Shown here piece by piece: positions 12,051-20,947 of a stretch of 64,000 nucleotides of DNA. Both the position numbers and the translations under genes were made by a program. Within the stretch, counting starts at the first letter, position 1, and each line of letters opens with the position of its first letter. Below the pieces are notes generated by a model that searched no databases, had not been told where the DNA came from, and saw only the letters and a list, made by a program, of their open reading frames with translations. This DNA is from Vagococcus elongatus (GTDB lineage Bacteria; Bacillota; Bacilli; Lactobacillales; Vagococcaceae): positions 1 through 64,000 of the forward strand of contig NZ_NGKA01000009.1 in assembly GCF_003987645.1 (NCBI RefSeq). Direction: 5' to 3'.

Positions 12051-12804
12051 GAGCTAACACTTCCTTTGCTAAAGCAAGATACGTTTCAGCACCACGTGAA
12101 CGAGGATCATAGTCAATAATCGGCAACCCGTGACTAGGAGCCTCAGATAATCTAACATTTCTCGGAATAATTGTGTCATAGACTCGTTCTCTAAAATATT
12201 TGCGTACTTCTTCGACTACTTCTGAGCCAAGATTCGTACGTGCGTCATACATTGTCAGCAACACGCCTTCAATCCTCAAATCCGGATTAAAATGCTTTTG
12301 GACCAGCCGGATCGTATTCAACAATTGACTTAATCCTTCCAATGCGTAGTATTCACACTGGACCGGAATCAAAATCGAATCACTCACTGTAAAAGCATTG
12401 ATAGTTAAATGTCCTAGAGAGGGTGGACAATCAATTAAAATATAATCATATTCTTCACGAATATCCTTCAAGGCTGTTTTTAAGCGGGATTCTCTAGCCA
12501 TCATCGGGGTCAGCTCGATTTCTGCTCCCGCTAATTGAATGGTTGCAGGGACAACATCCAAATTCTCTCTTGTTGTCTGATGGATGACATTGTCAACAGG
12601 TTCTTCATTTACTAATACATCATAAATATCCTTGCTTACATCAGATTTTCTGATACCCATCCCGCTCGTCGCATTTCCCTGAGCATCTATATCTATGATT
12701 AGCACTCTCTTACCATAATATGCAAGACATGCACCAAGATTTACTGTTGTTGTTGTTTTCCCAACGCCACCTTTTTGATTAGCCACTGAGATAATCCGTG
12801 CCAT
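12043..12804 (-). CDS. parA: Chromosome-partitioning ATPase ParA (Soj)
   Basis: A deviant Walker-A ATPase of 253 residues. The motif ANQKGGVGKTTTTVNLG lies at about 8-24, and Walker B is in YDYILIDCPPSLG. It acts with ParB in origin segregation and in DnaA control. The start MARIISVANQ at 12804 follows GGAGG; the longer in-frame start has no ribosome site. No noc gene (the parB paralogue) lies between it and rsmG, unlike in bacilli. Confidence 0.96.
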   Translation of the reverse strand: MARIISVANQKGGVGKTTTTVNLGACLAYYGKRVLIIDIDAQGNATSGMGIRKSDVSKDIYDVLVNEEPVDNVIHQTTRENLDVVPATIQLAGAEIELTPMMARESRLKTALKDIREEYDYILIDCPPSLGHLTINAFTVSDSILIPVQCEYYALEGLSQLLNTIRLVQKHFNPDLRIEGVLLTMYDARTNLGSEVVEEVRKYFRERVYDTIIPRNVRLSEAPSHGLPIIDYDPRSRGAETYLALAKEVLAHE

Positions 12805-12906
12805 AGTCTTTCCTCCGATTCTTCTCACACTTAATTTCTCTTTCCACCTCTACGTCAACGTTCCTATTATAGCATAAGTTTTTCAATATTTCTTTAAAAT
12901 CCTTCA

Positions 12907-13626
12907 CTAAGTAAGAGGCTGTTTATTAGGGATTCCCGGCTTTCTGGGATACTTCCTTGGTGTTGCTTTTTTCTTTTGAACAACTACCAAATTACGTGTA
13001 TCGTCCACTCCCGGCAACGCTATTTCGATTTCTTCGATAAATTTTCCGCCTAAGAGATTGATGGCTTTTCGCGCTTCCGCTACTTCCTCTTCGCTTTTCA
13101 TGGCTTTCAAAGCCACAAAATACCCCTCTTGCTTTACTAAGGGCAGACATAATTCTGCCAGTACATTCAGACGGGCAACCGCTCGGGCAGTTACCAAATC
13201 AAACGATTCACGGAAGTCTTTGTTTTTACCAAATGTTTCTGCTCGATCATGGTACAAAAACACATCTGATAAGTTCAGCTTCTCCACTAGTTCCGTCAAA
13301 AACTTGATCCGTTTATTCAAAGAGTCAACGATCGTCACTTTCAACTCAGGAAAAGCTATTTTTAATGGGATGCTGGGAAATCCTGCCCCCGCTCCCACAT
13401 CGCAAAGACTAAGATTTTTACGAAAAGTCTCTTCTGCGGAAACAAGCATCAGCGAGTCAAAAAAATGTTTTAAATACACTTCTTGCTTTTCGGTGATAGC
13501 AGTCAAGTTGATTTTTTTATTCCAATCCACTAACAAGTCAAAATAAAGTTCATATTGCTGCATTTGCTCATCAGTCAAATGGATGCCGTAATTTTCTAAT
13601 CGCTCTTTAAACTCTTCAGGTGTCAT
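12907..13626 (-). CDS. rsmG: 16S rRNA (guanine527-N7) methyltransferase RsmG
   Basis: The SAM-dependent enzyme methylates G527 of 16S rRNA; its loss gives low-level streptomycin resistance. The product is 239 residues from the second ATG, which is spaced six bases from AGAGG. The SAM motif is [32 protein letters not shown]. The C-terminus is basic ([15 protein letters not shown]). In most Firmicutes mnmG lies just upstream; here 7.3 kb of accessory genes separates the two. Confidence 0.95.
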   Translation of the reverse strand: MTPEEFKERLENYGIHLTDEQMQQYELYFDLLVDWNKKINLTAITEKQEVYLKHFFDSLMLVSAEETFRKNLSLCDVGAGAGFPSIPLKIAFPELKVTIVDSLNKRIKFLTELVEKLNLSDVFLYHDRAETFGKNKDFRESFDLVTARAVARLNVLAELCLPLVKQEGYFVALKAMKSEEEVAEARKAINLLGGKFIEEIEIALPGVDDTRNLVVVQKKKATPRKYPRKPGIPNKQPLT

Positions 13627-13884
13627 GTCCATCCTCTTTCACTAGTCATTTTGTCTTAACTTTATCGTATCCTTACGCCAAGTTCAATAGTAGAGGTAGA
13701 ATATCCTTCAATCATTTTCAATTAAGTTGTGTGTTTGTTATTTTATAGGTATCATAACAAATTTTTCAAAAATTGTTAGTTATTTGCATTTTATGGAAAT
13801 ACTAACTGTCAACAGCGGAAATTTGGCAGGGAGGTACTTATATCAAAAATAGTGAAAACAAATGCTCGCCTGACTAAAGGCATT

Positions 13885-13923
13885 AAAAAATTAGAATCAG
13901 CCAATAGTCTCTTGGCTGATTCT
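13885..13923 (-). terminator. Intrinsic terminator of the HdeD-like gene
   Basis: A perfect AGAATCAGCCAA stem with its complement is followed by six T on the minus strand. The rest of the gap 13627-13980 has no supported gene. A GGGAGG at 13829 precedes only a short ORF without a well-placed start. Confidence 0.82.
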
Positions 13924-13980
13924 AGTTACTTAATATAAGGATGGTCCTTTGCCTCAGCTTAGTCAATAGCTTAATCCTTT

Positions 13981-14499
13981 TCAAAATGCTGCTACGACAT
14001 AATTGATACCAGTAATCATAAAGTAAAAACCAACTAAAAATGCTAAAGTAAACGCGGATAGTAATGGATTGAACATCAATACGAACCCCAAAATGATTCC
14101 CAAGACATTCGCAGCAACAGTAAACCAATAAAAAGGGCGGCTGACTAACTTAATCACTTTTGCCACAGATAGTTCCCCCACAGAATCCATAATGAACCAA
14201 ACAGCAAAAAAGTATGGAAGCAAAGACAAACTGACTCCAATATTAAAGATAAGAAGCACACCCACAACAATGTCCAGAATCCCAAGTACAATCAGAATTT
14301 TTGATTTATAGCCCGTGTACTCTTTCATTTTATTCCTGATCAATAACTCAAAAATACCTTTTGCCACGGCCGTCATTCCAAACATCATCACCACAGCAAT
14401 CAAACTGCCCTCAGGATTTCTAAAAGACATCAGTGAGATAAGAATATAAAGAATGCCGATAATCAAGTAACTCCAGTTGAAATTTTTCCCTCGCTCCAT
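13981..14499 (-). CDS. HdeD/DUF308 family membrane protein
   Basis: A 172-residue protein of mainly hydrophobic segments, with about six membrane spans in three pairs. Repeated G-xx-LI-x-G patterns match the DUF308/HdeD family of small integral membrane proteins. HdeD of E. coli is linked to acid resistance; a similar role here is only a guess. The start MERGKNFNW at 14499 follows GGGAGG by eight bases. The promoter region carries a perfect 18-bp inverted repeat. It is the first gene of the block that interrupts rsmG and mnmG. Confidence 0.78.
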   Translation of the reverse strand: MERGKNFNWSYLIIGILYILISLMSFRNPEGSLIAVVMMFGMTAVAKGIFELLIRNKMKEYTGYKSKILIVLGILDIVVGVLLIFNIGVSLSLLPYFFAVWFIMDSVGELSVAKVIKLVSRPFYWFTVAANVLGIILGFVLMFNPLLSAFTLAFLVGFYFMITGINYVVAAF

Positions 14500-14546
14500 T
14501 ATTGACACCTCCCTTTTCTTTCCTTACTTTCATTCTATACCTTTTA

Positions 14547-14589
14547 TGAATGTTTGTTAAAAAATTGCTGTTTTTTTAACAAACATTCA
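14547..14589. promoter_or_regulatory. Perfect 18-bp inverted repeat upstream of the HdeD-like gene
   Basis: TGAATGTTTGTTAAAAAA (14547-14564) is mirrored exactly at 14572-14589 across a 7-bp spacer. On the minus strand one arm contains TTAACA, which stands 17 bp from TAGAAT, a plausible -35/-10 pair for the HdeD-like gene. It could be a repressor operator. The A/T ends also allow a role as terminator of the decarboxylase gene. Confidence 0.6.
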
Positions 14590-14636
14590 GGCCCTAACAT
14601 GGGGCTAGAAATAGATAGTTCGCTGAAAAAGCCTTG

Positions 14637-16046
14637 CTAGTTTGAAAAAACCAAAAGTTCGGCTGCAAAAGTGTCCAAACGGTCAATAGTTTCTAACAAG
14701 TCTTCTTTTGTTACTTTTGGTGAAATTGTACAAATCCTAATAACTTTTTTGTTTTTTAATTCTGTTGTCAAAATGTTGGCCCAACCGCTTCCTTGAATTT
14801 TTTGGGCAATTTTACTATTCAATTGATCCAGTTCTTCTTCTGTTTTTGATTTATCTATATATCTGAAGTTAATCATTGCCAGTTGTGCAGAACTGACTAT
14901 CTCCCAATGACTGCTTTTTTTGAGTTCCGTCTCCAAATATTTAGCCATCTCAATACTGTAGTCAATGTTTTCAGCCAGCTTATCCGTTCCCAATACTTGC
15001 AATGTCAGCCACAATTTTACTCCCAAAGCGGGGCGGGAAAGTTCAGGTCCGATATCCCAAGAATCTATCTGCTGTCCACTGTGGGCGTCCTGTAAATAAG
15101 AAGGGTCATCGCTAAAACTTTTCAACAGCGTCTTTTTATCTTTGACCAGTACCATGGCACAAGTATATGTTTGATAAAGCCACTTGTGCGCATCCAAGAT
15201 GGTACTGTCTGCATACTCGATTCCTTTTAGAAGTGAGGCATTCTTTTTTGACATAATGACAGAAGCTCCAAATGCGCCGTCCACATGAAACCACACATTA
15301 TGACGCTGACAAACTTTTCCCAAATCTTCCAACGGATCAATTGTGCCTGAATTTGTAGTTCCAGACGTTCCTATCACTACAAAAGGTATCAACCCTTTTT
15401 GCTGGTCTTCCTGAATCATTTCCTCCAAAGACTCAGGAATCATTTTCAGCGCCCCATCTGTTTTCACCCGGCGAATTCTACTATCGGGAATGCCTGCCAT
15501 CCGCAAGCCTTTGTTGATACTATGATGAGCCTGAGCTGACACATAGGCGACACCTTTAGTAATTTGATCCAGCTCCAACTTATCATCTCTTGCGGCAATC
15601 AAAGCGGTCAAATTAGCTAGCGAACCGCCAGAAACGAAAACTCCGCCAAAATCCTTTGTATAACCCATTTTCTGACAAAAATAATCAATCAGCAATTTAT
15701 GTATTTGCGCAATCACCGGTGCTGAAAACCAACCGGCGGCATTAGGATTGTATAAAGTCGTCAAGATGTCTCCCAACTTTGACACATCTTCTACGGGTGC
15801 CGGCACAAATGCAAAGCTTCGCGGATGCTCACCGACTACCCGATAAGGAAAGACTTCTTCTTTCAGCACTTGAACCATTTCTTTCAACGGCCGACCATCG
15901 GCTGGAAAATCTAATTGGATAATTTTTTCAAATGCTTCTGATGACGGTTCTTTATACGTCAGCTGTTGATTTTTATCCACTGTTTTTTCCTCAAAATAAG
16001 TTGATATGATGTTTGACAATTGTTCTTTCATTGGATGATGTCCCAT
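14637..16046 (-). CDS. Pyridoxal-dependent group II amino acid decarboxylase
   Basis: A 469-residue enzyme of the PF00282 family (aromatic amino acid, glutamate and diaminobutyrate decarboxylases). The PLP-binding lysine is Lys288 in STILDAHKWLYQ. The aspartate that contacts the ring nitrogen is in VWFHVDGAFGAS, and SGGSLANLTAL binds the phosphate. It starts at 16046 after AGAGGAA. It is clearly shorter than enterococcal tyrosine decarboxylase (about 610 residues), and no amino acid/amine antiporter is adjacent. It does not look like a typical acid-stress decarboxylase pair. The substrate is unknown. Confidence 0.85.
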   Translation of the reverse strand: MGHHPMKEQLSNIISTYFEEKTVDKNQQLTYKEPSSEAFEKIIQLDFPADGRPLKEMVQVLKEEVFPYRVVGEHPRSFAFVPAPVEDVSKLGDILTTLYNPNAAGWFSAPVIAQIHKLLIDYFCQKMGYTKDFGGVFVSGGSLANLTALIAARDDKLELDQITKGVAYVSAQAHHSINKGLRMAGIPDSRIRRVKTDGALKMIPESLEEMIQEDQQKGLIPFVVIGTSGTTNSGTIDPLEDLGKVCQRHNVWFHVDGAFGASVIMSKKNASLLKGIEYADSTILDAHKWLYQTYTCAMVLVKDKKTLLKSFSDDPSYLQDAHSGQQIDSWDIGPELSRPALGVKLWLTLQVLGTDKLAENIDYSIEMAKYLETELKKSSHWEIVSSAQLAMINFRYIDKSKTEEELDQLNSKIAQKIQGSGWANILTTELKNKKVIRICTISPKVTKEDLLETIDRLDTFAAELLVFSN

Positions 16047-16311
16047 TATTTCCTCTCCCTTAAATTAAACTTTTGTTTTTTCTATTATTATATACCTTTT
16101 TTGTTGCCTATCCTTCCATTGTATACCTCTCTTATCTCTTTTTAAAACCTTTCGTATCTCAAGCACAAATTAGTCGTCAGATTTTAGGCCAAAGCTGCTC
16201 CCTTGGTGAATTAAGCGATGAGCGACACCATTATGATTATCATTCGTACTGAGTTTCCATGATACATATTAGATAGCACCATAAGCTAAGAAGCGATTTT
16301 ATGAATGAAAA

Positions 16312-16345
16312 ATAAAAAACAACTGAAGCTTTCTCAGCTGTTTTT
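16312..16345 (-). terminator. Intrinsic terminator of the Drp35-like gene
   Basis: AAACAGCTGAG pairs with CTTCAGTTGTTT, followed by T-rich sequence on the minus strand. The remainder of 16047-16311 upstream of the decarboxylase holds no gene I can support. Confidence 0.72.
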
Positions 16346-16358
16346 CACTAAAATAATG

Positions 16359-17318
16359 TCACAAAAACTGATAACTTTTATGTGCTTTGCCCAGTGCCTG
16401 AGCTTTATAAATCCATGAACCTCCCTCACCCTCGCCGTCATTAGAACAAATCAGAAGCTCTGATGTTTCCGGAATCAACATAGGATGTGTGGAACGGAGC
16501 ATCTGATGATTCAAACGCTCCGGCAGCAGCACTTGATGGACTGGATAGCCAGAAGAATTAAAAACCAGCACCCGCCCTTGCATATACATAGCGACATAAA
16601 GATTGCCCTCATCATCAATACAGCAAGAATCCGGCCCTTCCAATCCTGTAAAATGATAAGGAACACTGCTGCCAAAAGCCGGAATCGTCACGCCATCTTC
16701 TTCCAGCGCCCAGTAATGTAAACGATTGTTGCTCATTTCAGTCACCCATAAAGCATTTTGTTCAGGCGCTAACGCAACACCATTAGGGACGGCTAAATTC
16801 CCCATCACTTTTGTTATTTGCTGATAATCAGGAGACACATAGTAAACTCCTCCCGCAGGTTCACAGGAATAGCCTTTAAAATCAGTAAAATAAAAACCGC
16901 CTTTCTGATCAAAAACTAAATCATCAATAACGAAATGCTGTTCCTTTCCTACAATAATAGACTGTTCTTTTCCGTCAGGAGACAATGCAATCACAAAGCC
17001 GGAGTCTTTAAAATTTCCTAAACAAGCCACAAATAATCGTCCATCTCGGTGGATTTTTATTGCTGCCGGATTCTCACCTGATAATTCAGCGATTTTTATC
17101 AGTTTCTTGTCAGGCAGTACCAATTTGAAGATAGTGCCTCCAAAAACTTCGACAAAATACAAATTTCCTTCCCGGTCAAAACATAGTCCTTCCAATTGAA
17201 GTTGTTTTTCAGAAACACAAAACCACGGCTCTGCAATTTGTGTCGGCAAATCTTTTTCTGACACAGGCAATTGATCTGCCCTTAACCAATCTTCAAGATT
17301 TTTTGATTTTTTATGCAT
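16359..17318 (-). CDS. SMP-30/gluconolactonase family lactonase, Drp35-like
   Basis: A 319-residue six-bladed beta-propeller hydrolase. It matches staphylococcal Drp35, a calcium-dependent lactonase induced by cell-wall antibiotics, through most of its length as I recall that protein. Shared stretches include LEGLCFDREGNLY, NPAAIKIHRDGRLFV, GGVYYVSPD, GLEGPDSCCIDDEGNLYVAMY and HQMLRSTHP. Conserved acidic and Asn positions for the metal site lie in these loops. The natural substrate is not known. It is monocistronic with its own terminator. Whether it responds to wall stress here cannot be seen. Confidence 0.82.
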   Translation of the reverse strand: MHKKSKNLEDWLRADQLPVSEKDLPTQIAEPWFCVSEKQLQLEGLCFDREGNLYFVEVFGGTIFKLVLPDKKLIKIAELSGENPAAIKIHRDGRLFVACLGNFKDSGFVIALSPDGKEQSIIVGKEQHFVIDDLVFDQKGGFYFTDFKGYSCEPAGGVYYVSPDYQQITKVMGNLAVPNGVALAPEQNALWVTEMSNNRLHYWALEEDGVTIPAFGSSVPYHFTGLEGPDSCCIDDEGNLYVAMYMQGRVLVFNSSGYPVHQVLLPERLNHQMLRSTHPMLIPETSELLICSNDGEGEGGSWIYKAQALGKAHKSYQFL

Positions 17319-17517
17319 GGCGTCAGCCCCCTTATCTTATATTTTTACTACTCAGCTCCTATAGTATACCAAAGAAAAGAAAGCGTTTTTCATGTCCGCC
17401 AAAAAAATAGAAATATTTAATAAGTTCCTTTAGTACATAGCAGATTCTTGTTTAATTAAAGACGGATTATTAGCCTTCTAGATGCTGAATATCTACTAAA
17501 ACAATTTAATTTTAGCA

Positions 17518-17548
17518 ACAAAAAAACAGCCACAATTTCTGGCTGTTT
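17518..17548 (-). terminator. Intrinsic terminator after the small membrane ORF
   Basis: AAACAGCCAGA pairs with the TGGCTGTTT arm, followed by seven T on the minus strand. It ends a transcript that could only carry the 36-residue ORF at 17559-17669. Confidence 0.8.
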
Positions 17549-17558
17549 GATTGGATAG

Positions 17559-17669
17559 CTAACAAAATTTATTTCTTCTTTTCAACTTCAAAAATCCGCC
17601 AATCAGCAACAAAATAATGAGTTGTGAGAAAAACACAAGGACGAAAGGGTTCATCAATAAATTTTCCAT
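17559..17669 (-). CDS. Putative 36-residue single-span membrane peptide
   Basis: The ORF begins MENLLMNPFVLVFFSQL, continues hydrophobically (IILLLIGGFL) and ends with a basic tail (KLKRRNKFC). An AGGAG ribosome site lies about ten bases upstream, and a strong terminator follows 10 bp after the stop. A TTGACA-like -35 and a TATAAT lie within 90 bp upstream. The layout of promoter, ribosome site, one membrane span with basic C-terminus and terminator resembles type I toxin peptides or small stress peptides. The sequence does not match the Fst family as I know it. Function unknown. Confidence 0.55.
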   Translation of the reverse strand: MENLLMNPFVLVFFSQLIILLLIGGFLKLKRRNKFC

Positions 17670-17839
17670 GGTACATTCACTCCTCACATAAGAAAACCAG
17701 ATGTTACTGTCAAGAAGAGCACATCATCTATGCTTTACTTCATTATAACGAGTGACTGTAAAATCAGGTTTAATTTCATGTAAAAAGAATGTAAACATGA
17801 CTATCATTTGTTTTTATATTTTATTTAGAAAGGCGCTCT

Positions 17840-18826
17840 TTATAAATCGCGGAACGGTTCAATAATCTCATCAATTTTTCGATTCATTTCATCATCAAGA
17901 GACCAATCCAAACTTCCAAGATTCACCTCTAATTGTTCAACAGAAGACACTCCGGCAATAATGCTTGTAACTTCCGGCTGTTGTCTTAACCAGTTCAAAC
18001 TCAACTGTACCAACGGTTTGCCAATATCACCAGCAATACTATCAAGTTTTTTTGCTGCTTCCAAGTATTGCATATATCTTAAATCATCATTGAGCTTGGG
18101 ATTGCCTGCCCGCTCATCTTTATCAGAATAATACCTGCCGCCGTTAAAAAATCTCCCCGCTAACAACCCTTGAAATAATGGCAGATAGGGGAAAAACGCC
18201 TGTCCATATTTACGGACAATCGGGAAAATTTCTTTCTCTGTCTGATACTCAAGCGTGTGATTACGATAATCCAACGTGTTTCTTTCCAGCATATTATACA
18301 AAGACTGCTGACTATTTATATCAATCAAACTCATCATTTTTTCTGCATCCTGAGCCGAAAAATTACTTAGTCCCAAGTAACGTGTTTTTCCGGATTTTTT
18401 CAAAATATCCAACGCCTCAGCTGTTTCCTCAAGAGAGGTCTGATGATCCGGCCAGTGAAGATGAATCAAATCCACATAATCTGTTCCCAATCTCTTTAAA
18501 CTGCGGTCAACTTCCCACAAAATACTTTCTTTTGTCAGATTATAAGCCGCACCCCCGCCAGTATTATCCCATACTCTGCCTACTTTTGTAGCGATAAATG
18601 CCTTATCCCGTTTTCCTTTGAGAGCTTTTCCGACAATTTTTTCTGATACCCCATTTCCATACAAAGGAGCTGTGTCTATCATGTTGATGCCTTCATCTAA
18701 ACCGTAGTGAATCGTTTTGATAAATTCTTTTTCATCCCAATTATCCCAGCCTCCGCCAAATCTCCACGTTCCGATACCAATGGCTGAAAGTTTTTCAGGA
18801 ATTTGTTTCGTTTCTTTATAAATCAT
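17840..18826 (-). CDS. Aldo-keto reductase
   Basis: An NADPH-dependent (beta/alpha)8 oxidoreductase of 328 residues. The N-terminal GIGTWRFGGG and the catalytic region MIDTAPLYGNGVSEKIVGKAL contain the Asp and Tyr of the tetrad. DLIHLHWPD supplies the His, and the C-terminal SIIAGVSSVEQLEVNL segment binds cofactor. The start MIYKETKQIPEKLSAIGIG at 18826 is chosen over a longer version by family alignment. The substrate cannot be inferred. It lies alone between the small peptide gene and ddh, in the accessory block. Confidence 0.88.
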   Translation of the reverse strand: MIYKETKQIPEKLSAIGIGTWRFGGGWDNWDEKEFIKTIHYGLDEGINMIDTAPLYGNGVSEKIVGKALKGKRDKAFIATKVGRVWDNTGGGAAYNLTKESILWEVDRSLKRLGTDYVDLIHLHWPDHQTSLEETAEALDILKKSGKTRYLGLSNFSAQDAEKMMSLIDINSQQSLYNMLERNTLDYRNHTLEYQTEKEIFPIVRKYGQAFFPYLPLFQGLLAGRFFNGGRYYSDKDERAGNPKLNDDLRYMQYLEAAKKLDSIAGDIGKPLVQLSLNWLRQQPEVTSIIAGVSSVEQLEVNLGSLDWSLDDEMNRKIDEIIEPFRDL

Positions 18827-18978
18827 CCTATCTTCTCCACCTCTCACTGTTATTTTTATCTGTTTTCTTTAATGTACCATAATCCCTTGTTTTATTAAAA
18901 TAAGTTCCCTCCAACCGAATTTTTAAACAAAATTTGGTGAAAGAGAACTTTTTATCATCTAAAATCTTAGACAAGCGG

Positions 18979-19953
18979 CTATAAATAATCTTTTCTCAGA
19001 ACATCATCGCTCAACTGTGTTAAATATTTTGGCGCAACATCAAAAACCGTCTGAGCACCGTAAACTTTTTCATCCGCTAATCTGACACATGCTCTAGCAT
19101 AGGCAACAATCACGCTGGCGGTGAATTCCGGATTACTCTGCAAATCTAATGAAAAATCGTAAACTTGTTTCATTCCCTCTGAAGTCTCACCTACTCGGAG
19201 TACTTTCCCGCCATGGGGCATCCCCTGTTTGTGTTCCGATTCCAACGTCTTTTGAGAAATGAAATGCACCGTCGTATCGTAGTCGGAAAAATAATTCGGC
19301 ATCTCGATAATTTCATTTTTTATTTTTTCTTGATCTGCCCCTTCCTCAAGTACCACAAAGCATTCCCGAACATGTTTATCCCTCGCTGTTAGTTCCAATT
19401 TCTCCCCAGCTTTCAACCGTTCGATAATTTCATCATTAGGAATTGTATACTGTACCGCATCTGCCACACCAGAAACACGCCGCAGTGCATCGGAATGCCC
19501 TTGACTAACCCCTTTCCCCCAAAAAGTTAATGTTTCCCCTTGGGGTAAAATACTTTTTGCAATCAATCGATTCAAACTAAACAATCCGGGATCCCAGCCA
19601 ACAGAAATAATTGAAGTCTTTTGATGCTCTTTTGCTATTTTATCTACTGCCAAAAAATGCTCAGGTATTTTAGCATGAGTATCAAAGCTGTCCACAGTAT
19701 TAAACCATTGTGTCAGTTTTGGCGTCTGTTCAGGCAAATCTGTGGCAGAGCCGCCGCAAAGGATGCAAACATCGATATCCTCTTTTTTGTTCATCAATTC
19801 AGCCATTGGAAACACTGGACTTCCTTCTGATGAGACTGTCTCCGGTTTTCTTCTAGTAAAAATTCCTATCAGGGACATGTCAGAATTTTTTTTGATTGCT
19901 TTCTCTACACCACGTCCTAAATTACCATAACCTACTATTGCTACTCTTATCAT
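18979..19953 (-). CDS. ddh: meso-Diaminopimelate D-dehydrogenase
   Basis: The enzyme makes meso-diaminopimelate from tetrahydrodipicolinate, ammonia and NADPH in one step, bypassing the succinylase/acetylase branches. The product is 324 residues. The Rossmann start is IRVAIVGYGNLGRGVEKAI. Substrate-site segments include SVGWDPGLFSLNR, TFWGKGVSQGHSDALRRV and HGGKVLRVG. An earlier ATG three codons upstream sits on top of the ribosome site, so 19953 is preferred. No other lysine-pathway gene lies nearby. That is notable in a group whose peptidoglycan uses lysine. Confidence 0.9.
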   Translation of the reverse strand: MIRVAIVGYGNLGRGVEKAIKKNSDMSLIGIFTRRKPETVSSEGSPVFPMAELMNKKEDIDVCILCGGSATDLPEQTPKLTQWFNTVDSFDTHAKIPEHFLAVDKIAKEHQKTSIISVGWDPGLFSLNRLIAKSILPQGETLTFWGKGVSQGHSDALRRVSGVADAVQYTIPNDEIIERLKAGEKLELTARDKHVRECFVVLEEGADQEKIKNEIIEMPNYFSDYDTTVHFISQKTLESEHKQGMPHGGKVLRVGETSEGMKQVYDFSLDLQSNPEFTASVIVAYARACVRLADEKVYGAQTVFDVAPKYLTQLSDDVLRKDYL

Positions 19954-20208
19954 TTGTCTCATCTCTTTTCATTTGTCTATTCTTAATGTTGTAACTACTT
20001 AAGCTTATATAAAAATTTTACACTTTTTTCTTTTATTTAGCTAGCTTGGCATATAGGGAGCTAGATAAACATTGGCAAATTTATTTTGATTACACTTGAA
20101 AGTAGCCTTATTCTGCTTGGACATTCAAGTCTTTTGTTCGAAAAAATAACCCTCAACTTAATTAAAAATAGATTGAGCCGTTTCAACCAAATTATTTAGT
20201 CAACTAGC

Positions 20209-20230
20209 GGTTGATATTAAGAAATCAACC
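20209..20230. repeat. Inverted repeat upstream of XRE gene
   Basis: GGTTGAT and ATCAACC are separated by 8 bp, with another CAACC half-site about 20 bp to the left. It lies 58 bp before the XRE start and could be its own operator. The rest of 19954-20287 shows no gene. Confidence 0.4.
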
Positions 20231-20287
20231 ATCAGTGCATAGTAATTTCATTTTTACTGCAGTATCATAAGTTCAGGAGGTGAGAAT

Positions 20288-20752
20288 ATGTGTCCAATTG
20301 GAATCGGGAAATTTATCGCCAGTCGTCGTAAACAATCTAATATGACACAAATGGAACTTGCAGAGAAAGTTGGGGTTACCAACAGAGCTGTTTCAAAATG
20401 GGAAACAGGCAAAAGTATTCCCGATGTTTCGATCATGCTAGAGCTTTGCGAAATATTAAATATAAGTGTCAACGAATTACTTCGTGGAAAAAAATTAAAT
20501 ATCAGTGAAGAAAAAGAGGAAGCGGAACAACACACCTTGACAATGCTTGTCGCTAAAAACGAACTAGAAAACTTTCAAATTTTAACTGAGATACTCATCT
20601 TTGCAGGTATTGCGATTGCAACTACATTGACTTCTATTTTCGCAGTAACTACTTTACAAAAAATTATTACGCTATTAATTGGAGGGTTTGTCTGGGGATA
20701 TGGTCTTTGGATGAGGATAAAAATAAAAAAAGCAATCAAGAAAATCAATTAA
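20288..20752 (+). CDS. XRE-family regulator with C-terminal membrane segments
   Basis: A 154-residue protein. The N-terminal helix-turn-helix spans about residues 10-65 (MTQMELAEKVGVTNRAVSKWETGKSIPD). The C-terminal part has two hydrophobic stretches (about 105-140). It begins after a very good AGGAGG site. It would act as a membrane-tethered regulator; the target is unknown. It is the only plus-strand gene in an otherwise minus-strand stretch, next to the mnmG terminator. Confidence 0.82.
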   Translation: MCPIGIGKFIASRRKQSNMTQMELAEKVGVTNRAVSKWETGKSIPDVSIMLELCEILNISVNELLRGKKLNISEEKEEAEQHTLTMLVAKNELENFQILTEILIFAGIAIATTLTSIFAVTTLQKIITLLIGGFVWGYGLWMRIKIKKAIKKIN

Positions 20753-20896
20753 CACCGAAATAACTTTCATAATCACAAAATGATTATTCAATAAAAAACA
20801 ACCACAGATATTTATGTCAAAGTCACACTGTCTAGACAAAACAAAACTGCTGAATTATTTGCAAAATATATGACTTTTTAGCCAAATGGCATTCAA

Positions 20897-20924
20897 TCAA
20901 AAGAGAGGTCGTCTCTGACCTCTC
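20897..20924 (-). terminator. Intrinsic terminator of mnmG
   Basis: A perfect GAGAGGTC/GACCTCTC stem with a six-base loop is followed by TTTTGATT on the minus strand. Confidence 0.8.
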
Positions 20925-20947
20925 CTAAACGTTGATACATCAACACT

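Noticed and set aside
13829-13932. A short plus-strand ORF after GGGAGG, ending in SSYLI
   Set aside because: No normal start codon at suitable distance, and the 3' half is the terminator hairpin of the opposite gene.
17378-17392. A CcpA cre-like sequence upstream of the Drp35-like gene
   Set aside because: The half AAAGCG is good, but the spacing to TTCA is one base too long for the consensus.
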